Source of the DNA: Mucilaginibacter sp. KACC 22063
Lineage (GTDB): Bacteria; Bacteroidota; Bacteroidia; Sphingobacteriales; Sphingobacteriaceae
Length of the DNA stretch: 64,000 nt
NCBI RefSeq assembly: GCF_028736115.1
Contig: NZ_CP117877.1
Location: 1,240,001 to 1,304,000, forward strand
Direction of reading: 5' to 3'
Positions 35,985 to 45,186 of this stretch are shown piece after piece. A program made the position numbers and the translations under genes. Under the pieces are notes generated by a model, which ran no database searches, was not told the DNA's origin, and saw only the letters and a program-made list of their open reading frames with translations. Within the stretch, counting starts at the first letter, position 1, and the number at the start of each line of letters is the position of its first letter.

Positions 35985-36623
35985 TTATTGTAGTAAATCC
36001 TTTAGCGCCTCTTTTAGGGCAGCTAACTCTTCTTCAAGTTTAGTAACACGTGCTTCCAATTCGGAGTTTGATCTTCCGGCTGGCGCTGATGTTTCTATAA
36101 TATCATCTTCAGGGATCTCAAGTGTTTCGCCTAACAGGTGCATGTAACGTTGCTCTTTTTGCCCTGCGCGCTTTGGCAATAGCGTAAGGTAAGGCATGTC
36201 GCCGCTGCTAAGTTTCTCTAAAATTTCCTGCACTTCATCCAGCGATTCAAATTCCCACAATCTGCCCGAATTGGTATTGATCTCGCCTGGCGTTTGAGGT
36301 CCGCGAAGCAGGAGCAGGCAAATAATGGCTACCTCGCTTGGTATAACCGGGAAAACAATGGCAAAGTTGTGTTTGTATTTTACCACACGACTGCTGCCGC
36401 CCGTTGCTGTAGAAATTAAGCCCTTCTTTTTTAGCGAGTCGAGCGCTTTAATTACGGTGTCATCATCGTAATCAACAACTGGCCTGCGTGATGACTTTTG
36501 GTTGCATGCGGCTACTAATCCATTCAGGGTCATGGGGTAGTAATCAGGAGTAGTGCGGCTTTTCTCCATCAATGAACCTAATACACGTATTTCTTCGTTG
36601 CTTAATTTGGGTAGACTATCCAT
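35985..36623 (-). CDS. YceH-family protein (DUF480)
   Basis: A 212-residue protein with two winged-helix-like units: L-S-N-E-E-I-R-V-L-G-S-L-M-E-K-S-R-T-T-P at the start and G-P-Q-T-P-G-E-I-N-T-N-S-G-R-L near 115-130, followed by a coiled-coil tail (L-E-A-R-V-T-K-L-E-E-E-L). Function unknown; the fold suggests nucleic acid binding. ATG 36623 is chosen over the upstream Met because L-P-K-L-S-N-E-E-I is the usual start. The 5' side faces the dcw cluster's regulatory region. Confidence 0.88.
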   Translation of the reverse strand: MDSLPKLSNEEIRVLGSLMEKSRTTPDYYPMTLNGLVAACNQKSSRRPVVDYDDDTVIKALDSLKKKGLISTATGGSSRVVKYKHNFAIVFPVIPSEVAIICLLLLRGPQTPGEINTNSGRLWEFESLDEVQEILEKLSSGDMPYLTLLPKRAGQKEQRYMHLLGETLEIPEDDIIETSAPAGRSNSELEARVTKLEEELAALKEALKDLLQ

Positions 36624-36893
36624 ATTCAATAGTAAATTGTAGCTAAGTAAGCACATTGAATCCTTAACAGCAAAAAAATCTGATCACCTTAAAGTGCCTG
36701 CATCGGTGACTTGTATTTGTAGTGGGAACTGCCAGTTTTTATCAAGCTTTTAAGCTTCTCAAAATGGTAAGATTTTATAAACTAATGTTTAATTTATTTA
36801 ACTCATAAAATACAAGTAATTAGGCGCTTACAACTAATGGAGTTGCTATGTGACCGGTATATTTTGTAAAGGTTAAAATTGTTGAAAACTTTT
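36624..36893. other. A+T-rich gap upstream of the mraZ operator
   Basis: Apart from the mraZ operator and promoter described separately, I see no gene, clear hairpin or repeat in these 270 bases. They should hold the start region for the YceH-like gene on the minus strand. Confidence 0.5.
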
Positions 36894-36923
36894 AGTGGGA
36901 GAAAGTGGTATAAAGTGGAGAAT
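36894..36923 (+). promoter_or_regulatory. Triple 10-bp MraZ operator
   Basis: Three exact-period direct repeats: AGTGGGAGAA, AGTGGTATAA, AGTGGAGAAT, with AGTGG at 36894, 36904 and 36914. MraZ is known to bind direct TGGG-type repeats spaced about one helical turn upstream of its own gene, in E. coli and Mycoplasma. The repeats overlap the position of the -33 region, which fits autorepression of the dcw cluster. Confidence 0.75.
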
Positions 36924-36929
36924 GTCTCT

Positions 36930-36937
36930 TACTTTTA
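36930..36937 (+). promoter_or_regulatory. Probable -7 box of the dcw promoter
   Basis: TACTTTTA matches TAnnTTTG at 7 of 8 positions, starts 6 bases after the MraZ repeats and ends 27 bases before the mraZ ATG. Confidence 0.45.
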
Positions 36938-36964
36938 CATTAGAATTTTACCAAAACTCTGTAG

Positions 36965-37429
36965 ATGTCCCACTTTTTAGGTGAATTTGAGTGTAAGCTG
37001 GATGCCAAAGGACGATTATCGATCCCTTCAGGCCTCAAGCGTCAGCTTCCAGAAGCTGAGCGTGAGGGGCTTGTGATCAATCGTGGCTTTGAAAAACATC
37101 TGGTTATTTATACCCGGAAAGAGTGGGATACGATAGTTACAGACCTGAGCAAGCTAAATCAGTACGAAAAAAGAACCCGCGAATTTATAAGATATTTTAC
37201 CCGCGGCGCAACTGAATTATCAGTTGATGCAGCAGGTAGGGTTTTGCTGCCAAAATCTTTGCTGGAATATGCAGGTATCGGTGCTGATGTAGTGCTGGCT
37301 TGTCAATTCAACAAAATTGAGGTTTGGGATCAGAAAGCTTATGATGCGCAGATGGATAGCGAGCCTGAAAACTTTGCAAACCTTGCTGAAGAAGTAATGG
37401 GCGGCGCAGGAAGGAGGAGCGATGTCTGA
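36965..37429 (+). CDS. mraZ: Transcriptional regulator MraZ
   Basis: A 154-residue protein with two SpoVT/AbrB-like swapped-hairpin repeats: F-E-C-K-L-D-A-K-G-R-L-S-I-P (about 7-20) and E-L-S-V-D-A-A-G-R-V-L-L-P-K (about 85-98). MraZ forms a ring and represses the dcw promoter through direct repeats; a matching triple repeat lies 42-71 bases upstream. First gene of the cell-wall/division cluster; overlaps rsmH by 8 bases. Confidence 0.95.
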   Translation: MSHFLGEFECKLDAKGRLSIPSGLKRQLPEAEREGLVINRGFEKHLVIYTRKEWDTIVTDLSKLNQYEKRTREFIRYFTRGATELSVDAAGRVLLPKSLLEYAGIGADVVLACQFNKIEVWDQKAYDAQMDSEPENFANLAEEVMGGAGRRSDV

Positions 37430-38327
37430 AACTTACCATGTTCCGGTAATGCTGAAAGAATGTATTGAGGGTTTAGCTATTAAACCTGATGGTACTTATG
37501 TAGACGTTACTTTTGGCGGAGGTGGCCACTCGCGCGAAATTATGAAGCACCTGGGCGAGAACGGCCGGTTGATTGCTTTTGACCAGGATGTTGATTCGCA
37601 AAGAAATTTGATCGACGATGAGCGTTTTACCTTTGTTGATCAAAACTTCCGTTACCTTAAAAATTTCTGCCGTTTGCATGGCGCCGTTCCTGTTGATGGT
37701 ATCCTGGCTGATCTGGGTGTATCGTCACATCAGTTTGATGAGGCCGACCGTGGTTTTTCCATTCGCTTTGATGCCGAACTGGATATGCGCATGAACCAGT
37801 CTGGCAGCCTTACAGCTAAAGAGGTCGTTAATAATTACAGTGAGGCTGATTTGCACAGGATCTTCGGTATTTACGGAGAAATTCAGAATGCTAAATCGTT
37901 GGCTAAAACCATTGCTACCGCAAGGTTGAATGGTTCTATCAATACTATCGCCGATCTTAAAAACACCATCTCTTCACTTATTCCGCGTGGTAAGGAGAAT
38001 AAATACCTGGCCCAGGTTTTTCAGGCTTTGCGTATCGAGGTAAACCAGGAACTGGAAGTGCTGAAGGATTTTCTGATGCAAAGCGCAGATGTGCTGGCTA
38101 CAGGAGGTAGGTTGGTGGTAATGTCCTATCATTCGCTTGAAGACCGGTTGGTAAAAAACTTCATCGCTAAAGGAAAATTCAGCGGTGAGTTAGAGAAAGA
38201 TATTTACGGCAATGATAATCGCCCGTTTGATGCGGTTAGCCGCGGCGCTGTTACAGCGTCGGAAGATGAAATAAAATTAAATAACAGGGCACGCAGTGCG
38301 AAACTTAGAATAGCTGTAAAAAAATGA
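37422..38327 (+). CDS. rsmH: 16S rRNA (cytosine-1402-N4)-methyltransferase RsmH
   Basis: A 301-residue SAM-dependent methyltransferase (MraW) modifying C1402 in the ribosomal P site. Motifs: H-V-P-V-M-L-K-E at the start, D-V-T-F-G-G-G-G-H-S (SAM binding), D-L-G-V-S-S-H-Q-F-D and the late M-S-Y-H-S-L-E-D-R. It overlaps mraZ by 8 bases and ftsL by 4, the usual dcw arrangement. Confidence 0.96.
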   Translation: MSETYHVPVMLKECIEGLAIKPDGTYVDVTFGGGGHSREIMKHLGENGRLIAFDQDVDSQRNLIDDERFTFVDQNFRYLKNFCRLHGAVPVDGILADLGVSSHQFDEADRGFSIRFDAELDMRMNQSGSLTAKEVVNNYSEADLHRIFGIYGEIQNAKSLAKTIATARLNGSINTIADLKNTISSLIPRGKENKYLAQVFQALRIEVNQELEVLKDFLMQSADVLATGGRLVVMSYHSLEDRLVKNFIAKGKFSGELEKDIYGNDNRPFDAVSRGAVTASEDEIKLNNRARSAKLRIAVKK

Positions 38328-38758
38328 ACAGGTTGCTTACAGATATCGAAGAAGAAGTTGCAGAGCCAGAAGTTGCTGTTGCAGAAAAGCCATCTAAAAA
38401 GATAGCGCAGGAAAAAGCGGGTGTAAATGTAGCGCATGATAATGTGTTTACTGCTTTTTTGAAAAAGGGTTTTATCTCGTCTGAGGATGCTACCCGTGCA
38501 TTGCCTTTTATTTTATACCTGTCATTGTTGGGGATGATCTACATCGCCAACAGGCACATTACAGAAAAAAACATACGCGATATAGATAAGATCAGTAAAG
38601 AGGTGAAGGAGTTGAGTTGGGATTATAAAAGTACAAAAGCTGATCTGGCGTTTAAAAGTACACTTACTGAGGTGGCAAAACGTGCTGATACGCTTGGCGT
38701 AAAGGTATCAGTTGATCCGCCGCAAAAACTGGTAGTTAAAGAGGAGGGCGACAAATGA
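38324..38758 (+). CDS. ftsL: FtsL-like division protein
   Basis: A 144-residue bitopic membrane protein: a roughly 60-residue acidic/basic cytoplasmic tail, one membrane helix (about 63-80, A-L-P-F-I-L-Y-L-S-L-L-G-M-I-Y-I-A), and a periplasmic coiled-coil-like segment (I-R-D-I-D-K-I-S-K-E-V-K-E-L-S-W). Sequence identity to FtsL is low, as usual, so position between rsmH and ftsI is the main evidence. It is expected to bridge the early and late divisome. Overlaps both neighbours by 4 bases. Confidence 0.82.
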   Translation: MNRLLTDIEEEVAEPEVAVAEKPSKKIAQEKAGVNVAHDNVFTAFLKKGFISSEDATRALPFILYLSLLGMIYIANRHITEKNIRDIDKISKEVKELSWDYKSTKADLAFKSTLTEVAKRADTLGVKVSVDPPQKLVVKEEGDK

Positions 38759-40854
38759 GTATCCGGACTAACATCCTGATGCGGGTTTACCTCGCTTTCG
38801 GCTTAATCCTGCTGTTTGCGCTGGCTGTAGTGATACAGCTTTTTCGCGTTCAGTTTGTACAGGGCGATAAATGGCGCGCTATGGCGCAAAGTATGTCTAC
38901 CAGGTACATGAATGTGGAAGCTGCAAGGGGAAATATCTTTTCAGTAGACGGCAGTTTGCTGGCTACTTCTGTGCCTGAATACGAGTTGCACATGGATATG
39001 CTGGCAGGTGGCATTGCCGATGATAAAGTATTTTATTCGAAGGTTGATTCACTGGCTTTAAAACTGTCGCAGCTCTTCGGCGACCGTTCTGCAAAAGATT
39101 ATTCTCGCATGCTGCGTGATGCCCGTCGTGATAGCTCACGTTATGAATTGCTTCGCCGTAAAGTAACCTACCAGGAGTTAAAGAAGATCCGCCAGTTCCC
39201 GATTTTCAATTTGGGTAAATACAAAGGTGGCTTAGTGGTGGTGCAAAAGAACAGACGTATTCTGCCGTTTCGCGAATTAGCTGCCCGTACAATTGGTTAT
39301 AAAAACGAGAACGTTAAAAATGGTGTAGGGCTTGAAGGTGCTTACACCGATTACATTAACGGGGAGAATGGTAAGCGATTAATGCAGCGTATTACAGGCG
39401 GTGTTTGGATGCCTGTAAATTCTGAAGAAGAAATTTCGCCTAAAGATGGAGCGGATATAATTTCGACTATCGATGTAAACTTTCAGGATGTGGCGCAAAC
39501 CGCACTTGAGCAACAGCTGATTAAAAGCGATGCTGATCACGGTTGTGTGATACTAATGGAAGTTGCTACCGGCGAGGTAAGGGCAGTTGCTAATTACACT
39601 AAAGTTGGGCCGGGCCAATACAAAGAGCAATTCAACTATGCTATTGCAGGTAACCAGGATCCGGGTTCTACCTTCAAGCTGGCATCATACATGGCGCTTT
39701 TAGAAGATCATAAAGTGGATACCAACATGCGTGTTAACACTGGTACTTATAAAATTCCGGGTAAGGTCATTACAGATTCGCACGGAAGTATTGGTGTGGT
39801 ATCAGTTAAAAAAGCGTTTGAGGAGTCTTCAAATGCAGCGGTTGCTTACCTGGTTAATCAGGCTTATCATGATAATCAGTCGCAGTTTACAGATCACCTG
39901 TATGAATGGCACCTGAATGAAAAACTTGGCTTACAAATACCGGGTGAAGCGCAACCTGTAGTAAAGAATCCTAGTAACCGCAGCTGGAATAAAAACATGA
40001 CACTGCCGCAAATGGCTTACGGTTATGAAATGCAGCTTACCCCATTAAAAATGCTGTCGCTTTATAACGCAGTAGCCAACAACGGTAAATATGTTGCCCC
40101 AATATTTGTTCGCGAGATCAGAAGGCTGGGCAATACCATTGAGCAGTTCCATGCACGAGTTATTAACGAGAAAATATGTTCTGACGTTACTCTGAAAAAA
40201 ATGCAGGAAATGCTGGAAGGTGTTGTAACCGAAGGAACAGGTAAAAATATCATCCGCAACCCGTTATACCGTATTGCCGGTAAATCTGGTACTGCGCAGG
40301 TAGCTGATGCTAACCGTGGTTACCGTGCCAAAAGGCAATACCAGGCTTCTTTCTGCGGGTACTTCCCTGCGGATAAGCCTAAGTATTCATTGATAGTGGT
40401 AATTAATGATCCAAAGAACGGCTATTACGGTGCAGCGGTAGCTGGCCCGCCATTCCGCCAAATTGCAGATCGTGTGTATGCGAGCGATATGGAGCTTAAC
40501 CAGCAGCCGCAATTGCAGTATGCAAGTAATACCAGTACTGCGGTATACAAAACTGGCAATTCAAAAGCTTTAGCGCAGGTAAACGGAAAACTTGGTGTTA
40601 AAAGCAGCCATCCGGCAATGGATAGTGCGTCATCAGATATTATTGCCGATACCGGCGACATGCCGCGCCAGGCCAAGAAAAAAATAGTTTCTGTGCCTTC
40701 TGTAACAGGTATGGATTTAAGCGACGCTTTGTACGCATTAGGTAACGCAGGTTATAAAGTAGCTGTAAGAGGAAGTGGTTTAGTGAAAAGGCAATCGGTT
40801 ACTGGTGGAAGTATAATCCCGAAAGGATCGAAAATAACAATTGAACTGGAATGA
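38755..40854 (+). CDS. ftsI: Penicillin-binding protein FtsI (PBP3) with PASTA domain
   Basis: A 699-residue septal peptidoglycan transpeptidase. Membrane helix about 10-32, PBP dimer domain about 50-215, transpeptidase domain with nucleophile Ser305 in G-S-T-F-K, S-S-N in F-E-E-S-S-N-A-A, and K-S-G-T-A-Q. A single PASTA domain ends the protein (about 642-699, S-V-P-S-V-T-G-M-D-L..). The PASTA tail recalls SpoVD/PBP2x-type enzymes. It crosslinks stem peptides at the division septum with FtsW. Overlaps murE by 4 bases. Confidence 0.95.
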   Translation: MSIRTNILMRVYLAFGLILLFALAVVIQLFRVQFVQGDKWRAMAQSMSTRYMNVEAARGNIFSVDGSLLATSVPEYELHMDMLAGGIADDKVFYSKVDSLALKLSQLFGDRSAKDYSRMLRDARRDSSRYELLRRKVTYQELKKIRQFPIFNLGKYKGGLVVVQKNRRILPFRELAARTIGYKNENVKNGVGLEGAYTDYINGENGKRLMQRITGGVWMPVNSEEEISPKDGADIISTIDVNFQDVAQTALEQQLIKSDADHGCVILMEVATGEVRAVANYTKVGPGQYKEQFNYAIAGNQDPGSTFKLASYMALLEDHKVDTNMRVNTGTYKIPGKVITDSHGSIGVVSVKKAFEESSNAAVAYLVNQAYHDNQSQFTDHLYEWHLNEKLGLQIPGEAQPVVKNPSNRSWNKNMTLPQMAYGYEMQLTPLKMLSLYNAVANNGKYVAPIFVREIRRLGNTIEQFHARVINEKICSDVTLKKMQEMLEGVVTEGTGKNIIRNPLYRIAGKSGTAQVADANRGYRAKRQYQASFCGYFPADKPKYSLIVVINDPKNGYYGAAVAGPPFRQIADRVYASDMELNQQPQLQYASNTSTAVYKTGNSKALAQVNGKLGVKSSHPAMDSASSDIIADTGDMPRQAKKKIVSVPSVTGMDLSDALYALGNAGYKVAVRGSGLVKRQSVTGGSIIPKGSKITIELE

Positions 40855-42314
40855 GAAATCTGAGCGATATAATTGAAGGTGTAGCATTCACCGAATTGCA
40901 GGGCGCAGCCGATGTTGAGATTACCAACATCACTGCCGATTCGCGCCAGGTAGTTCCGGGTTCGTTGTTTGTTGCTGTAAAAGGTACTTTAACAGACGGC
41001 CACAACTATATTGATAAAGCTATTGCAAGCGGAGCTGTTGCCATTGTATGCGAAGATTTACCTGCACATACCGCAACTGAAGTTGACTTTATAATGGTTG
41101 CAGACTCTGCTGCGGCATTAGGTAAGCTGGCATCAAATTTTTACGATCGGCCTTCGGCTAAATTAAAGCTGGTAGGTGTTACAGGTACCAATGGTAAAAC
41201 TACTGTTGCTACATTGTTATACAAGCTATTTATCGACTTGGGTTATAAATGCGGTTTGCTTTCAACTGTCGAAAATCAGATTAATGGTAAAGTAGTGCCG
41301 TCAACACATACCACACCTGACCCGGTTAGCTTAAACGAGTTACTGGATGAAATGGTAGCCCAAGGCTGCGACTATTGTTTTATGGAAGTAAGCTCACATG
41401 CTGTTGCGCAGCACCGTATTTCGGGCTTAGAGTTTACAGGTGGGATTTTTACCAACCTTACCCATGACCATTTAGACTATCATAAAACCTTTGAGAATTA
41501 CCTGAAAGCTAAAAAAGCCTTCTTTGATGGTTTGCCTAAAAGTGCTTTTGCGTTAACCAACGCTGATGATAAAAACGGTATGGTGATGTTGCAGAACACT
41601 AAAGCGCATAAAAAGACCTATGGCTTAAAAACTATGGCTGATTTTAGGGTGAAGGTGATTGAAAATCAATTCGACGGCCTGCACCTGATGGTTGATAACG
41701 AAGAGGTGTGGTTTAAGCTGGTAGGTAGTTTCAATGCATATAATCTGTCGGCAGTTTATGGTGCTGCGATGCTGCTTGAGCAGGACAAAGCCCGTACGCT
41801 GACCAGTTTAAGTAAGCTGACCGGTGCCGAAGGCCGCTTTGATTATGTGATATCGCCTAACCGCATTATTGGTATTGTTGATTACGCACACACACCGGAT
41901 GCAGTAGAGAATGTATTGAGCACCATCCATGATATCCGTAAAGGTAACGAGCAGGTGATCACTGTAATAGGTTGTGGCGGCGACAGGGACAAAACCAAAC
42001 GCCCTGAAATGGCTAAAGCAGCTTGCGATGGCAGCGATAAAGTAATCCTGACATCGGATAATCCAAGGTCTGAAGATCCGGCTGAGATTATCAAGGATAT
42101 GGAAGCAGGGGTAGACCCGTCAAGCAAGCGCAAAACGATTAGCATTGTCGACAGGCGCGAAGCCATCAAAACGGCTGTGCACCTGGCAAAACCAGGTGAT
42201 ATCATTTTGCTTGCAGGCAAGGGGCACGAAAAATACCAGGACATTAAAGGAGTGAAGACTCACTTCGATGATAAAGAAGAACTAGCGAACGCATTTAAAA
42301 CATTAACTAATTAA
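40851..42314 (+). CDS. murE: UDP-MurNAc-tripeptide synthetase (meso-DAP-adding)
   Basis: A 487-residue Mur ligase adding the third stem residue. ATP loop G-V-T-G-T-N-G-K-T-T-V-A is near 105-116; the carbamylated-Lys region and Mur ligase C-terminal domain follow. The specificity motif D-N-P-R (T-S-D-N-P-R-S-E-D-P) indicates meso-diaminopimelate rather than lysine. It lies between ftsI and mraY; no murF follows, unlike the E. coli order. Confidence 0.96.
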   Translation: MRNLSDIIEGVAFTELQGAADVEITNITADSRQVVPGSLFVAVKGTLTDGHNYIDKAIASGAVAIVCEDLPAHTATEVDFIMVADSAAALGKLASNFYDRPSAKLKLVGVTGTNGKTTVATLLYKLFIDLGYKCGLLSTVENQINGKVVPSTHTTPDPVSLNELLDEMVAQGCDYCFMEVSSHAVAQHRISGLEFTGGIFTNLTHDHLDYHKTFENYLKAKKAFFDGLPKSAFALTNADDKNGMVMLQNTKAHKKTYGLKTMADFRVKVIENQFDGLHLMVDNEEVWFKLVGSFNAYNLSAVYGAAMLLEQDKARTLTSLSKLTGAEGRFDYVISPNRIIGIVDYAHTPDAVENVLSTIHDIRKGNEQVITVIGCGGDRDKTKRPEMAKAACDGSDKVILTSDNPRSEDPAEIIKDMEAGVDPSSKRKTISIVDRREAIKTAVHLAKPGDIILLAGKGHEKYQDIKGVKTHFDDKEELANAFKTLTN

Positions 42315-42338
42315 TAAATCACCGATAATCAACCGCCG

Positions 42339-43580
42339 ATGCTATATTATTTATTTAGTTATTTAGATCGCAACTACAATATTCCGGGAGCCGGGGTGTT
42401 TCAGTATATCACTTTCCGTATGGCATTGGCGGTAATTACATCGCTTATCATCACAACGGTCTGGGGCCGCAGGCTTATTGATTACATCCGTTACCAACAG
42501 GTTGGTGAAACCATCCGTAACCTGGGTCTGGAAGGCCAGATGCAAAAACAAGGTACACCTACTATGGGTGGTATCATTATTTTGCTTGGGATTCTTATTC
42601 CGACTTTATTATTTGCAAAGCTGGATAACATCTATGTGATCCTGATGCTGATCACTACGGTTTGGTTAGGCGCAATCGGTTTCCTTGATGATTATATCAA
42701 AGTATTTAAAAAGAACAAAGAAGGTTTAGCCGGCAGGTTTAAAATTACCGGTCAGGTGGGTTTGGCACTTATTGTGGGCTATACCATGTACTTCAACAGC
42801 AACATCATCATTCGTCAGGAAGTAAAGTTGCCGGTAAAATATGATGTGCCTGTAGGTTTCCACATGAAAGGTAATACACCTGTTTATACACAGGATATTA
42901 AATCAACCAAAACTACTGTTCCATTTTATAAAAACAACGAGTTTGACTATGCCAAGGTGTTAAAGTTTATGGGTAAAGGTTACGAGCGTTATGCGCTGAT
43001 CGTTTTCCTGGCTTTCACCATTTTCATCATCACTTTTATATCGAACGGAGCGAATATAACAGACGGTATAGACGGTTTGGCGACGGGTACATCCGCCATT
43101 ATTGGCGCCACACTGGCCATTTTGGCCTATGTGTCGGGTAACACCATGATCGCCGACTACTTAAATATTATGTACATACCCAACTCTGGAGAGTTGGTGA
43201 TATTTGCCGGAGCGTTTGTAGGGGCGTGCGTAGGCTTTTTGTGGTATAACTCATATCCGGCACAGGTTTTTATGGGTGATACAGGCAGTTTGGCTATAGG
43301 TGGTATCATAGCCGTGTTTGCCATCATGATTCGTAAAGAGCTGATGCTGCCCTTACTATGCGGTATTTTCCTGGTAGAAAATGCTTCGGTTATTTTACAG
43401 GTGTCGTGGTTTAAGTACACCAAAAAGCGGTTCGGCGAAGGCCGCAGGGTATTCCTGATGGCCCCGCTGCACCACCATTACCAAAAGAAGGGTTTTCACG
43501 AAGCCAAGATCGTTACAAGGTTCTGGATCATTTGTATCATCCTGGCCATAATAACGGTGATCACATTAAAATTAAGATAA
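42339..43580 (+). CDS. mraY: Phospho-MurNAc-pentapeptide transferase MraY
   Basis: A 413-residue multi-pass membrane enzyme forming lipid I from UDP-MurNAc-pentapeptide and undecaprenyl phosphate. Family motifs: [18 protein letters not shown] (aspartate pair), [10 protein letters not shown] and the late [11 protein letters not shown]. It is longer than the roughly 360-residue E. coli protein, with extra sequence around residues 165-210. Its last codons run into a purine-rich heptamer array. Confidence 0.96.
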   Translation: MLYYLFSYLDRNYNIPGAGVFQYITFRMALAVITSLIITTVWGRRLIDYIRYQQVGETIRNLGLEGQMQKQGTPTMGGIIILLGILIPTLLFAKLDNIYVILMLITTVWLGAIGFLDDYIKVFKKNKEGLAGRFKITGQVGLALIVGYTMYFNSNIIIRQEVKLPVKYDVPVGFHMKGNTPVYTQDIKSTKTTVPFYKNNEFDYAKVLKFMGKGYERYALIVFLAFTIFIITFISNGANITDGIDGLATGTSAIIGATLAILAYVSGNTMIADYLNIMYIPNSGELVIFAGAFVGACVGFLWYNSYPAQVFMGDTGSLAIGGIIAVFAIMIRKELMLPLLCGIFLVENASVILQVSWFKYTKKRFGEGRRVFLMAPLHHHYQKKGFHEAKIVTRFWIICIILAIITVITLKLR

Positions 43581-43641
43581 GAAGAAGCTGAAAGAAGAAA
43601 GCGAAAGCGATAAAAATTTCCTCTCCTATGGAGAGGGTTAG
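43574..43641. repeat. 7-nt word array plus GGAGAGG palindrome (mraY-murD spacer)
   Basis: From the last mraY codons, 7-base words AAGATAA, GAAGAAG, CTGAAAG, AAGAAAG, CGAAAGC, GATAAAA (43574-43615). Then CCTCTCCTATGGAGAGGG at 43620-43637, a copy of the ilvC-leuC palindrome family. The array is purine-rich, so part of the periodicity could be low complexity. Confidence 0.55.
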
Positions 43642-43661
43642 GCTGAAACGAGCGAAATACA

Positions 43662-45050
43662 ATGAACGAAAACAAAGACATATCTCTATCTCATCTTTCT
43701 CCATCAGGAGAGAAGGGGCGGCTTGTCATCCTTGGCGCAGGCGAAAGCGGTGTTGGGGCGGCATACCTTGCCCAACAGCAGGGGTATGATGTCTTTGTTT
43801 CGGATATGGGTGTTATTGCCGATAAATATAAAAGCCAGCTGCAGCAATGGGGTCTCAGCTTTGAAGAGCAACAGCATACCGAAAGCGCTATACTTAACGC
43901 AACCGAGGTAGTTAAAAGTCCGGGTATACCAGATAAAGCGCCTTTAGTTAAAAAACTGCGCGAGCAAGGTACCCCGGTAATTTCTGAGATAGAGTTTGCG
44001 GGCCGCTACACCAATGCAAAAATGATTTGCATTACCGGCTCAAATGGTAAAACCACTACCACAAGCCTTACTTATCATATCCTGAAAAATGCAGGACTGA
44101 ATGTAGGCCTTGCAGGTAACATCGGTAAAAGCTTTGCTTACCAGGTAGCTACAGAAAAGTTTGATTACTACGTATTAGAGATCAGCAGCTTTATGCTTGA
44201 TGATATGTACGAGTTTAAGGCCGACATTGCCGTGCTATTGAACATTACGCCAGATCATCTCGACCGTTACGATTACAAGCTTGAAAATTATGCGGCATCA
44301 AAGTTCCGCATTGTACAGAATCAAACCGCGGCAGACTATTTCATCTACTGCGCCGACGACCCGGAAACCATTAAAGGTATGCAGACCCGCAGCTTTGCTG
44401 CTCAAATGCTGCCATTTTCAATAGAAAAGAAAGTACAACCAGGCGCATACCTGGAAGAAGATAAACTGATCATCAACATCGAACAACAAGAACTATTTAC
44501 TATGTCAATCAACGATCTGGCTTTGCAGGGAAAGCACAACACTTACAATTCTATGGCCTCGGGTATTGTGTCGAAGGTGCTGGAGTTACGTAATCAAACC
44601 ATTCGCGAAAGCATGGGCGATTTCAAAAATATCGAACACAGGCTTGAGCAGGTGGGTAAAATCTCAGGAATCAACTTTATCAATGATTCCAAAGCCACCA
44701 ACGTAAACTCAACCTGGTACGCCTTAGAGAGCATGCCTAAGGGTGTTGTCCTGATTTTGGGCGGCGTTGATAAGGGTAACGACTATTCGATGTTAAATGA
44801 TCTGGTAAAGCAAAAGGTTAAAGCCATTGTATGCCTGGGTAAAGATAACGCCCGCATACACCAGGCTTTTGGCGACATGGTTCCTGAGATTGTTGATACG
44901 CAGTCGGCAGCAGAGGCGGTATGGGTATCATACCACCTGGCTAAAAAAGGTGATACAGTTTTATTATCTCCTGCTTGTGCTAGCTTCGATCTTTTTAAAA
45001 ACTATGAAGAGCGCGGCGATCAGTTCAAGAAAGCTGTGATGGAACTATAA
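43662..45050 (+). CDS. murD: UDP-MurNAc-L-alanine:D-glutamate ligase
   Basis: A 462-residue Mur ligase adding D-Glu to UDP-MurNAc-Ala. Conserved sequence starts at about residue 20 (R-L-V-I-L-G-A-G-E-S-G-V-G-A), the ATP loop is I-T-G-S-N-G-K-T-T-T-T, and S-K-A-T-N follows in the central domain. Residues about 9-19 (L-S-H-L-S-P-S-G-E-K-G) come from a copy of the GGAGAGG palindrome and look like an acquired N-terminal tail; no later start codon restores the usual beginning. Confidence 0.95.
   Translation: MNENKDISLSHLSPSGEKGRLVILGAGESGVGAAYLAQQQGYDVFVSDMGVIADKYKSQLQQWGLSFEEQQHTESAILNATEVVKSPGIPDKAPLVKKLREQGTPVISEIEFAGRYTNAKMICITGSNGKTTTTSLTYHILKNAGLNVGLAGNIGKSFAYQVATEKFDYYVLEISSFMLDDMYEFKADIAVLLNITPDHLDRYDYKLENYAASKFRIVQNQTAADYFIYCADDPETIKGMQTRSFAAQMLPFSIEKKVQPGAYLEEDKLIINIEQQELFTMSINDLALQGKHNTYNSMASGIVSKVLELRNQTIRESMGDFKNIEHRLEQVGKISGINFINDSKATNVNSTWYALESMPKGVVLILGGVDKGNDYSMLNDLVKQKVKAIVCLGKDNARIHQAFGDMVPEIVDTQSAAEAVWVSYHLAKKGDTVLLSPACASFDLFKNYEERGDQFKKAVMEL
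43694..43720 (+). repeat. GGAGAGG palindrome copy inside the 5' end of murD
   Basis: CTTTCTCCATCAGGAGAGAAG lies within codons 11-18 of murD; CTTTCTCC pairs with GGAGAGAAG around ATCA. It matches the palindrome family at 14921, 14981, 30368 and 43620, the last only 75 bases upstream. Confidence 0.7.
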
Positions 45051-45053
45051 AAC

Positions 45054-45118
45054 AGAATCAAGAATCAAGAAAAACCAAAAGTCATGCTGAACTTGTTTCA
45101 GCATCTCACAGTAAAAGC
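45054..45118. repeat. 7-nt words plus GTCATGCTGAAC hairpin (murD-ftsW spacer)
   Basis: AGAATCA, AGAATCA, AGAAAAA in register from 45054, the same word as at 21789 and 29866. Then 45091-45116 contains ATGCTGAAC and GTTTCAGCAT, a hairpin whose end (GTCATGCTGAAC) is shared with the repeats at 6735-7045. The remaining 68 bases before ftsW are A+T-rich with no other feature seen. Confidence 0.65.
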
Positions 45119-45186
45119 TGGTTCAGGATAAGGATTGAAAAATAGTAATTCCGATATATAATATCTGAATTTAGAAAATTAAAGTT

